This document shows, piece after piece, positions 1 to 5,402 of a stretch of DNA of 9,385 nt. A model generated the notes under the pieces. The model did no database searches and was not told the origin of the DNA. It was given only the letters and a program-made list of their open reading frames with translations. Origin of the DNA: Caldilineaceae bacterium. GTDB taxonomy: Bacteria > Chloroflexota > Anaerolineae > Caldilineales > Caldilineaceae. The number at the start of each line of letters is the position of its first letter. The stretch's first letter is position 1. The DNA lies in assembly GCA_012032975.1 (NCBI GenBank), contig JAAUPU010000051.1, positions 1 to 9,385 of the forward strand. The letters run 5' to 3'. The position numbers and the translations under genes were made by a program.

Positions 1-686
1 AGACGGCGCGGACCAGTCGGGTCGCGGCTTCTATCGTGGACCCAATCAGCGCCCATGTCAAGCGCTTGCTGGCCTTCTGGCTCGAACTTGCGACAACATA
101 GAGCTGCGCCCCGCATACTTCGCGATCTGCGCGGCAGCGACATTGACTCCGCCGCCGCGCCGACCACAAGCACACCCTCTCCGGCGCGCAAATGGCCAGC
201 CTCGATCAAGCTGTGCCACGCGGTGACGTAGACCAACGATGCAGCCGCGGCCTTAGCCAGGTCATAGCCGTCTGGGATTTCAATCAGGTTGCGCGACGGG
301 ACGCAGACAAATTCGCACGCCGCTCCGCGGACATTCTCCCCCAGCAAACACAGACGCTTGCAGCGATTCTGCTCTCCCCGTTGACACGCAAGACAATCTC
401 CGCACCAAAATAGTGGATTGGCCGCAACCCGCTGACCAACTCGCCAACCGGTCACCTTCTCGCCGAACTCGACTATAGTGCCAGAAAAATCGCTGCACGG
501 AATATGCGGCCACTGCAAGTCAAGTCCGCGCCAACCTCTTCTCACCCAGTCGTCGAGCCGGTTGAGCGCGGCATAACGCACCCGCACCTTGACCTCATCC
601 GGCCCGGGTGTGGGCGCCGGCATGTCCTCGACAACTTCATACACATCGAGAGAGACGCTGTGGCGACGAAAGATCAACGCACGCAT
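1..686 (-). CDS. Zinc-lobe alcohol dehydrogenase (MDR superfamily), 3' end cut off by window edge, three internal indels
   Basis: Medium-chain dehydrogenase/reductase, predicted NAD(P)H-dependent oxidoreductase acting in the cytoplasm; substrate not predictable. It starts at ATG 686 (MRALIFRRHS...). The GroES-like catalytic domain is well preserved: residues near 50-60 read ALNRLDDWVRRG, followed by IPCSDFSG and a structural zinc lobe, CGDCLACQRGEQNRC, with the four cysteines spaced as expected. The Asn in ALNRLD stands where classical ADHs have the catalytic-zinc Cys, and SD replaces the GHE motif. This is typical of a known MDR branch that keeps only the structural zinc. The Rossmann domain begins at GEGVLVVGA (about residue 170). 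There three single G losses (near 155, 109-112 and 65) scramble about 35 residues and then restore the frame, giving ALDMGADWVHD. The frame stays open to base 1. It lies 18 bp after the upstream membrane-protein gene, probably in the same operon. Confidence 0.88.
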   Translation of the reverse strand, partial: MRALIFRRHSVSLDVYEVVEDMPAPTPGPDEVKVRVRYAALNRLDDWVRRGWRGLDLQWPHIPCSDFSGTIVEFGEKVTGWRVGQRVAANPLFWCGDCLACQRGEQNRCKRLCLLGENVRGAACEFVCVPSRNLIEIPDGYDLAKAAAASLVYVTAWHSLIEAGHLRAGEGVLVVGAAAESMSLPRRSRSMRGAALCCRKFEPEGQQALDMGADWVHDRSRDPTGPRR

Positions 687-704
687 GAGACAATCGCTTC
701 GGGG

Positions 705-1124
705 TTAGAGACGAGCCGACAGGATAAGGGTGGCGAAAAATGCACCGATCAGCGAACAGAGCGCAAAGAAAATTGCGACCAACCCAATCAATCCACAGCT
801 AAAAGCAATGTTCGCCAGCGCAGCCCGCGAGTCTGTGATGGCCGACAAAAGCGCGCCGACAATCCCCACTGAAAAACAGAGCATCAGAGCTGCAAGTCCA
901 GCGCTCAACTCGATGCCTAGACCCGGGAGCTGATAGGCCACATACAGACCAATAGCGCCGCCGCCGATACCACAGGCAGCGCTGATCAATATGATCGATA
1001 GTGACGGGGCCGTTTGCCGAACGTGGTCATCAAACTCGGCAAGTTCGTATGAGAAGTGCGCATCGTACGAACTATCGGATTCTTGATCAGGGTTTTCACG
1101 AGCCACAGGAGCGACTCTATTCAC
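705..1124 (-). CDS. Small membrane protein with three predicted helices
   Basis: A 139-residue protein from a GTG start at 1124; I recognise no family. Residues 1-40 are hydrophilic and acidic (QESDSSYDAHFSYELAEFDD). They are followed by three hydrophobic segments at about 42-66, 73-94 and 104-135, rich in Ala, Gly, Leu and Ile, so a small inner-membrane protein with a cytoplasmic N-terminal tail is likely. The stop lies 18 bp before the dehydrogenase start, suggesting co-transcription. The start is doubtful: the 14 in-frame codons just upstream of the GTG contain a C-x2-C-G-E-C zinc-ribbon-like motif before an in-frame TAG at 1167-1169. The true N-terminus may therefore lie upstream, beyond a frameshift. 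No function can be assigned. Confidence 0.7.
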   Translation of the reverse strand: MNRVAPVARENPDQESDSSYDAHFSYELAEFDDHVRQTAPSLSIILISAACGIGGGAIGLYVAYQLPGLGIELSAGLAALMLCFSVGIVGALLSAITDSRAALANIAFSCGLIGLVAIFFALCSLIGAFFATLILSARL

Positions 1125-1279
1125 AGACGGATTGGCGATGCATTCCCCGCAAAGGCGGCAAACGATCTAGGTCCAGTGGAACCAACTGAAGGCCATTCTA
1201 CCTGATCGATCCCAAGAGCACAAGCAACTTCGGCATCTTTACGAACGAGCGAGTCTGCGCCAGCCAACACGGTCCACAT
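1121..1279 (-). CDS. Possible small ORF or displaced N-terminus of the membrane protein downstream
   Basis: An ATG-initiated frame of 52 codons (MWTVLAGADSLVRKDAEV...) whose TGA overlaps the GTG start of the next gene as GTGA, a junction often seen in translationally coupled genes. The composition is ordinary, with no low complexity and no membrane segment, but I recognise no family and see no convincing ribosome-binding site. An equally good reading is that this is the N-terminal part of the downstream membrane protein. One base added in the TTT run near 1158-1160 would join RSF to CRLCGEC and then to the membrane protein. It fills the gap between the two divergent transcription units. Confidence 0.3.
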   Translation of the reverse strand: MWTVLAGADSLVRKDAEVACALGIDQVEWPSVGSTGPRSFAAFAGNASPIRL

Positions 1280-1287
1280 CGCCGAAC

Positions 1288-1323
1288 TTGACCACGACGC
1301 TGGCCTCCATTACCCTATCGTCA
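1288..1323 (+). promoter_or_regulatory. Candidate promoter for a leaderless biotin-ligase transcript
   Basis: TTGACC (1288-1293) and TACCCT (1311-1316) are separated by 17 bp. The -10-like element fits TANNNT and lies 6 bp before the ATG at 1323, so the start point would fall on or beside the A of the start codon. No Shine-Dalgarno sequence precedes the ATG, as expected for a leaderless mRNA. This is from inspection only. Confidence 0.35.
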
Positions 1324-2165
1324 TGCAACCATCACGCGAACTCAACCTGGACCTACTCCATCGAGAAGTTGCTTCGTGCAGCATTGGCCATCTGGTCGAT
1401 TATCACCGCAGCGTCGCCAGTACCATGCCCATTGCCCATGCTCTCGCCCGCCAACCCGATGTCGCTTCGGGCGCCCTGGTCGTTGCCGAGAAGCAGACCT
1501 CTGGCCGGGGTCGATTGCAGCGAAGCTGGGAGACACCGCACGGGGTCGCTCTTCTCACCAGCTTTATCATCAAACCCCCTCATCTCCCCGCGAACCCGTG
1601 GCAGCTTCCCATGTTGGCAGGGCTGGCCGTGCGATCGGCCATCATCGCAGTCTGCCCTGAGTGCGACCAACAGGCAGGCCTGAAGTGGCCCAACGACATC
1701 TTGCTTGGTCCTGACTTCAGCCGCGCCGCCAAAGTGGCGGGCATCTTGGTGGAGACTTCCTATCTGGACGGCGAGATGTCCTATGCTATCTTGGGCATTG
1801 GCATCAATGTGAACCAGCAGCCATCCGAACTCCCCGCCATATCCGCAGGCGCGCCGCAGCCAACCAGTCTGTCGATCTTTGTCGGCCATGAGATCGATCG
1901 GACAATCCTGCTAGCAGCCCTTTGCCAGCAGATCGAACGCTATGTACAAAAAGTCTCGCCCGAGGAGCTGTTTGCACAGTGGCGCGCCATTCTGTACACG
2001 CTAGGTCAGCGGGTCGTGGTGAATACTCGCGCAGCGGGAGAGGAGACGACGCTCATTGGAATTGCAAGCGATGTGACGGCAGATGGCGAACTCATCCTGG
2101 AGAGCGACACGGGCGACTACCACCATATCAGCGTTGGCGATGTAACCAGCGTGCGCACCCCCTGA
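1323..2165 (+). CDS. birA: Biotin-[acetyl-CoA-carboxylase] ligase, class I (BirA-type without DNA-binding domain)
   Basis: Makes biotinyl-5'-AMP from biotin and ATP and transfers biotin to the lysine of biotin carboxyl carrier domains (acetyl-CoA and related carboxylases) in the cytoplasm. The 280-residue protein has the family landmarks in order: SVASTM at 31-36, the nucleotide/biotin loop TSGRGRLQRSW at 59-69, HGVALLTSFII at 73-83, KWPNDILL at 121-128, the catalytic-region lysine in AAKVAGILVET at 135-145, and GIGINVN at 158-164. A C-terminal SH3-like domain follows (LGQRVVV... to the end, about 225-280). There is no N-terminal winged helix, so it should not act as a repressor. It starts divergently from the minus-strand genes, with about 43 bp between start codons if the small ORF is counted. 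Its frame is intact. Confidence 0.93.
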   Translation: MQPSRELNLDLLHREVASCSIGHLVDYHRSVASTMPIAHALARQPDVASGALVVAEKQTSGRGRLQRSWETPHGVALLTSFIIKPPHLPANPWQLPMLAGLAVRSAIIAVCPECDQQAGLKWPNDILLGPDFSRAAKVAGILVETSYLDGEMSYAILGIGINVNQQPSELPAISAGAPQPTSLSIFVGHEIDRTILLAALCQQIERYVQKVSPEELFAQWRAILYTLGQRVVVNTRAAGEETTLIGIASDVTADGELILESDTGDYHHISVGDVTSVRTP

Positions 2166-2190
2166 GCAAGCGAAGACAGAACCACCCATC

Positions 2191-2205
2191 ACCCCCGATT
2201 GGGGT
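2191..2205 (+). terminator. Weak hairpin after the biotin ligase gene
   Basis: ACCCC, a 5-nt loop CGATT, then GGGGT, starting 26 bp after the stop codon of the biotin ligase. No T-run follows, so an intrinsic terminator is doubtful. It is the only stem of note in the first half of the 235-bp gap 2166-2400. Confidence 0.25.
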
Positions 2206-2310
2206 CAACATGCCGGTGCGACGTCTCAACAGATCGCGGAAACTTCTCGTTGGTCCGTGCGTACTGAAAGTACAGCCACTGAGCCGCCAATAGGATCGAA
2301 TGGCGATTTT

Positions 2311-2326
2311 GGCCAACCAGTTGGCC
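2311..2326. promoter_or_regulatory. Perfect inverted repeat overlapping the -35 of the DUF4013 gene promoter (operator candidate)
   Basis: GGCCAAC-CA-GTTGGCC is a perfect 7+7 palindrome. Its right half contains the TTGGCC that serves as the candidate -35 element, so a dimeric regulator bound here would block RNA polymerase. The regulator is unknown. Confidence 0.35.
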
Positions 2327-2348
2327 CCGGATCAGCCTGTGCTACAAT
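2321..2348 (+). promoter_or_regulatory. Candidate promoter for the DUF4013 gene
   Basis: TTGGCC (2321-2326), a 16-bp spacer, then TACAAT (2343-2348), which matches the -10 consensus at five of six positions. The start point would be near 2355, giving a leader of about 45 nt. That leader contains a CACCG-AAC-CGGTG hairpin (2361-2373) and the AAGGAG ribosome site. Confidence 0.5.
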
Positions 2349-2360
2349 CACGTTCAGAGT

Positions 2361-2373
2361 CACCGAACCGGTG
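2361..2373 (+). other. Small hairpin in the leader of the DUF4013 mRNA
   Basis: CACCG-AAC-CGGTG, a 5-bp GC-rich stem with a 3-nt loop, between the candidate promoter and the ribosome-binding site. It could affect mRNA stability or initiation; no function is shown. Confidence 0.3.
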
Positions 2374-2387
2374 TGATGACCCACAAC

Positions 2388-2393
2388 AAGGAG
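2388..2393 (+). promoter_or_regulatory. Strong ribosome-binding site AAGGAG
   Basis: AAGGAG followed by 7 nt and then ATG at 2401. It fixes the start of the DUF4013 gene. It is one of only two clear Shine-Dalgarno sites in this window; the other is the AAAGGA before 6526. Confidence 0.75.
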
Positions 2394-2400
2394 TACCTAG

Positions 2401-3441
2401 ATGGACATTGGCAAGGCGTTCACATTTATCATTGATGACAGTCGCTGGATGGAAAAGCTGGCCATTGGCACTGGTTTGATCATCCTGAGCAGCATGTTTA
2501 GCATTGTCCTGGTCGGCTTCCTGGGGTTCTTTATTGTCCTGGGCTACTGCCTTAGGCTGGTCAGCAATGTGCGTGACGGACACGCACAGCCGCTGCCCGA
2601 ATGGAACGAATGGGGCGAAGACCTGACGCGCGGACTGAAGCTCTTTGTCGCGCTATTTATCTGGGCCTTGCCCGTTGTACTCATGGTGATTCCAATTACG
2701 GTTGGCGCAGCGGTGGCCGATTCGCGGGGTAGCGGCGAGTTCATCGGCACCCTCATCGTGCTTTGCAGCACTTGCCTCACCATGATCTACACCCTCGCAC
2801 TGGTGGTAATGACGCCGGGGATCACAATCTCATTCCTGCGGGATGACCGCATCAACAGCGCGTTGATGGTGAGTGACATTTGGTCCTGGACCCAAGCTCA
2901 TATTGGCCCCGTGATCATCGTCGCACTGGTCATCATTGCGGGCACCTTTGTGATCAGCCTGGTCGCGTCGGTGGCAGGTCTACTTCTTTGTCTGATCGGT
3001 CTGGTCGTCACCGTGCCACTCGGTACGTTGGTGACCTATCTTTTCCAGTATCATCTGATCGGCCAGTTGGCCCGCGACTACCCCATGTACGACGGTGGAC
3101 GACCTTTCACACCGCCCACTGCCCCAGTCACCCCGGTAGACCCCGCCGGACCGCCGGAAACTGAGCAGCCATCTGCCTCCCCAGAAGACGAGACAGTGGA
3201 CGAGACAGTGGACGAGACAGTGGACGAGACAGTGGACGAGACAGTGGAAGCAGAAATCGACGATGCGGAAGCCAGTGAAGCGGCCGCGCCCCTAGCAGAT
3301 GCCGACCCAGAGCCGATCGGGCCACCGCACGTGGACGAACCAGTGATCGACAGCGCAGGTGATATGGCTGTAGACACAGACACAGTCGATGATTCCCCTG
3401 ACAGCGAAGCCAACGAAGAAGGCAAGGGCGCCGCGCCCTGA
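2401..3441 (+). CDS. DUF4013 integral membrane protein with long acidic repetitive tail
   Basis: A 346-residue polytopic membrane protein. Residues about 19-235 match the DUF4013 pattern: a hydrophobic pair near 20-50, the family signature GYCLRLVSNVRDG...LPEWNEWGEDLTRGLKLF at 48-83 (quoted with a gap), then further helices at about 82-106, 115-140, 168-190 and 195-220. The conserved LPEW/W-G-L segment between helices makes the family call fairly secure; its molecular function is unknown. From about 235 the chain turns Pro/Thr-rich, then very acidic, with five tandem DETV units (263-282) encoded by an exact 12-bp repeat, and stays acidic to the end. Such a tail is presumably disordered and cytoplasmic or surface-exposed. 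It has its own promoter and a strong terminator 29 bp after the stop, so it is likely monocistronic. Confidence 0.85.
   Translation: MDIGKAFTFIIDDSRWMEKLAIGTGLIILSSMFSIVLVGFLGFFIVLGYCLRLVSNVRDGHAQPLPEWNEWGEDLTRGLKLFVALFIWALPVVLMVIPITVGAAVADSRGSGEFIGTLIVLCSTCLTMIYTLALVVMTPGITISFLRDDRINSALMVSDIWSWTQAHIGPVIIVALVIIAGTFVISLVASVAGLLLCLIGLVVTVPLGTLVTYLFQYHLIGQLARDYPMYDGGRPFTPPTAPVTPVDPAGPPETEQPSASPEDETVDETVDETVDETVDETVEAEIDDAEASEAAAPLADADPEPIGPPHVDEPVIDSAGDMAVDTDTVDDSPDSEANEEGKGAAP
3187..3246 (+). repeat. Five exact tandem copies of a 12-bp unit (GACGAGACAGTG)
   Basis: Five back-to-back identical copies in frame inside the DUF4013 gene, encoding DETV five times. Because 12 is a multiple of three, gain or loss of units changes tail length without breaking the frame. 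Perfect identity, including synonymous positions, points to recent slippage expansion. Confidence 0.95.
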
Positions 3442-3470
3442 CGCTTTTCTCCGTGCACATTTGGACATCC

Positions 3471-3509
3471 CCGGGGCGGCTCAAGATTGTGAGCCGCCCC
3501 GGTTCTTTT
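3471..3509 (+). terminator. Strong intrinsic terminator after the DUF4013 gene
   Basis: A perfect 13-bp GC-rich stem (3471-3483 with 3490-3502), a 6-nt loop AGATTG, and then TTCTTTT at 3503-3509. It begins 29 bp after the stop codon at 3439-3441. It is oriented for plus-strand transcription and separates the DUF4013 gene from the crotonase gene. Confidence 0.9.
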
Positions 3510-3696
3510 GGAGAGTCTCCCAAGCGCCGTTCTTGCGCGCCCATTCCGGTGGCACGGCAAGTATCGCCAATGGTTGCTCTCGTGATGGAGTTGCCGTCGC
3601 AAGTGTATCTCCGTTACAATGGAAGGCATACACAAGCGCTGCCATGACTTGATCATGCTGGGTGTTGAAGGCTGCTCTAGAAACGGCCCAATCCAT
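3481..3696 (-). CDS. Doubtful minus-strand ORF in the gap before the crotonase gene
   Basis: An open frame of 71 codons from ATG 3696 (MDWAVSRAAFNTQHDQVMAA...) to a TGA at 3481-3483 inside the terminator stem. The frame is open further upstream, to an ATG at 3858 inside the crotonase start. Its amino-acid mix is protein-like, but third-position GC is only about half by my count, there is no ribosome-binding site, and I recognise no family. It is listed because the 384-bp gap 3442-3825 otherwise holds only the terminator and a candidate promoter. Confidence 0.15.
   Translation of the reverse strand: MDWAVSRAAFNTQHDQVMAALVYAFHCNGDTLATATPSREQPLAILAVPPEWARKNGAWETLQKNRGGSQS
3591..3620 (+). promoter_or_regulatory. 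Candidate promoter for the crotonase gene
   Basis: TTGCCG (3591-3596), an 18-bp spacer, then TACAAT (3615-3620). It lies downstream of the terminator and in the right orientation, but would leave a leader of about 200 nt before ATG 3826. The same TACAAT form serves as the -10 in the DUF4013 promoter. Confidence 0.35.
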
Positions 3697-3825
3697 CGGG
3701 ACAGATCGCACGAGTATCTCATAGCCCGTGCGGTTCGTATTCACTCCGTTGTATGAGCGCCGCTTTTCATGTACTTCACACGCGCGGCGCCACAGCATCA
3801 AATTCAGGAGAACGAGTTCGGACTG

Positions 3826-4614
3826 ATGGCGGAATATACAACGATCCATGTGGTACACGACACATCGATCGCAACCATCGTATTAAATCGACCAGAGAAA
3901 CGCAACGCACTGACGATACCGATGTTGCAGGAATTGGCGGCTGCGTTTGCAGCGATCGAGGGCGATCCACAAGTGCGTGCAGTGGTCCTCGCCGGCGCTG
4001 GAAAAGGTTTCTGCGCCGGTCAGGATCTTGCCATTTTCGAGGGGTCCACGACAGCCGACGATGTACGTGACGCGATCCTCAAGTATTACCGGCCGCTCAT
4101 TACAAAGATGTGCGAACTGGACAAGCCGATTGTCGGCGCCATCAACGGCGTGGCGGCTGGCGCAGGTGCATCGTTGGCCCTCGCCTGCGATCTGCGGGTC
4201 ATGGCAGAAGACGCCAGCATCTTGCAGGCTTTTAGCAACATCGGCCTTGTGCCAGATGCCGGCTCCACCTGGTTCTTGGCCCGCCACCTTGGCTACAGTC
4301 GAGCGTTTGAGATTGCTGTAGAAGGCGAAAAGATTTCCGCCCACCGATGCCTGGAACTTGGCCTGACCAATCGGATTGTGCCGGCAGAGACGTTGTTAGA
4401 ATCGGCGCGTGCTTGGGCGTACAGCTTGGCCCAGCGCCCCACCCTGGCAATCGGACTGACGAAACGAGCGCTGATGCAAGCGTTTACCAACACGCTCGAG
4501 CAGTCGATCGCGTTGGAAGCGCAATTGCAGAGAGAGGCAATTGTCAGCAATGATCACAGGGAAGGCGTGCGGGCTTTTTCAGAAAAGCGGACGCCAAGGT
4601 TCAGCGGACAGTAG
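3826..4614 (+). CDS. paaG: Enoyl-CoA hydratase/isomerase family protein, PaaG-like
   Basis: A 262-residue crotonase-fold acyl-CoA enzyme, cytoplasmic. Start ATG 3826 (MAEYTTIHVV) is chosen over the in-frame ATG 3769 because it gives the usual family length and the 19 extra residues look unrelated to the fold. LNRPEKRNALT is at 20-30. The oxyanion-hole segment GFCAGQDL is at 61-68 and NGVAAGAGASLALACD at 107-122. GLVPDAGSTWFLARHLG (140-156) carries Asp144 where hydratases have a catalytic Glu. The C-terminus EGVRAFSEKRTPRFSGQ is also PaaG-like. PaaG isomerises ring-1,2-epoxyphenylacetyl-CoA to the oxepin in phenylacetate breakdown, but related isomerases act on other enoyl-CoAs and no other paa gene is nearby, so the substrate is uncertain. 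Its frame is intact. It is preceded by a weak AGGAG (spacing too long) and probably transcribed from its own promoter. Confidence 0.85.
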   Translation: MAEYTTIHVVHDTSIATIVLNRPEKRNALTIPMLQELAAAFAAIEGDPQVRAVVLAGAGKGFCAGQDLAIFEGSTTADDVRDAILKYYRPLITKMCELDKPIVGAINGVAAGAGASLALACDLRVMAEDASILQAFSNIGLVPDAGSTWFLARHLGYSRAFEIAVEGEKISAHRCLELGLTNRIVPAETLLESARAWAYSLAQRPTLAIGLTKRALMQAFTNTLEQSIALEAQLQREAIVSNDHREGVRAFSEKRTPRFSGQ

Positions 4615-4715
4615 CCCTGCCCGCAGACGATCACCGAATTCGCACCAACATGTCATCGTCAACCAAAGCCTGCCCATGAAGGCGCGAAAATAACGCATCG
4701 TTTGACACGAAAGGG

Positions 4716-5383
4716 ATGGTCAACTTGAAAACAGCTCATCTGCATTCCTTGCCGCTGCTTTTCCTCGCAGCGCTGATTGCGGGCTTTGTGCTTACGGCCT
4801 GCCGGCCAGACGCGACCCCGACCCCGTCGGTACAGGTGCTGCCGACGACAACCCCTGGCGTTCGGGCAGCCCAAGAGGTGACAGCCATTACCTCGCTATC
4901 GCAGGAGCAATCGCTTCCGCCCACCGAACTCATCTTCCCCGCCCATGAAATCACTTTGACAGTCGCGCCAATGGGTTGGCAAGTGGTCATCCAAGGCACG
5001 GAACGGACGACCGTCTGGGCTGTTCCAGAAGAGGCAGTGGGTTGGTTCGTCACGAGTGCAGGGGCCGGGAGCGCCGGCACAACGATTTTGTCCGGCTATC
5101 AAGCGCAGGGTGAGCGCGTCTTCGCGCCGCTGGCCAGGGGGGACATCAAAGCTGGGGAAGAGATTTACCTCACCGATGCCGATGGTTTGAAATTTGTCTA
5201 TCGCATCAGCGAGATATCCAAGCAATTCCCATTGGTGGGGCCAGCGCCGAGGAGACTGCACTCGCTGAAGCCTATGTGGCACAGGGCGACGTCGCGCGGT
5301 TGGTGTTGATCACCGGCTGGCCAGACTTCACGACCACACACCGTATCTTTGCCGTCGCCGAATTTGTCGGCCTGATGAAATGA
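4716..5383 (+). CDS. Sortase-fold lipoprotein lacking the catalytic Cys and His; one frameshift
   Basis: After adding one G to the GGGG run at 5237-5240 the protein is 222 residues. It has a lipoprotein signal with lipobox LTAC (Cys29), a Thr-Pro linker (about 30-65), then a sortase-like barrel: TELIFPAHEITLTV at 70-83, EEAVGWFV at 105-112, TILSGYQAQGERVFAPL at 123-139, AGEEIYLTDADGLKFVYRIS at 146-165, LVLITGWPDFTTTHRIFAVA at 196-215. In sortases the GH of the first motif holds the catalytic His and the TC of the last the catalytic Cys. Here they are Tyr128 and Gly201, while Arg210 is kept. It is therefore predicted to be inactive as a transpeptidase, perhaps a binding or scaffold protein on the outer face of the membrane. 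AAAGGG directly abuts the ATG, so TTG 4725, at a better distance, may be the real start. Confidence 0.78.
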
Positions 5384-5402
5384 CCCAGTTCAATCTCTGC
5401 GC

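Noticed and set aside
504..872. A 122-codon plus-strand ORF across the dehydrogenase start and the membrane-protein end
   Set aside because: It runs antisense to two better-supported genes, with protein composition rich in Arg, Gln and Thr and no motif.
1353..1889. A 178-codon minus-strand ORF opposite the biotin ligase
   Set aside because: No recognisable motif; the plus-strand protein has every biotin-ligase landmark over the same bases.
3187..3246. Tandem 12-bp repeats as a CRISPR-like or iteron array
   Set aside because: There are no spacers; the repeats are contiguous, in frame and coding, so this is a protein-tail repeat.
3078..3722. A 214-codon minus-strand ORF with Ser-Thr-Val repeats
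   Set aside because: The repeats are simply the antisense of the DETV array, and the frame crosses the plus-strand terminator.
3619..3756. A 45-codon plus-strand ORF (MEGIHKRCHDLIML...) in the gap before the crotonase gene
   Set aside because: Short, no ribosome-binding site, starts inside the candidate -10 element, and shows no family resemblance.
4615..4715. Intergenic gap searched for a terminator or small RNA
   Set aside because: Only weak, imperfect inverted repeats around GAATTC; no stem followed by a T-run.
4702..4730. Consensus TTGACA just before the sortase-like lipoprotein gene as a promoter
   Set aside because: At 17-bp spacing the -10 would be TTGAAA, a poor match lying inside the coding region, so I do not call it.
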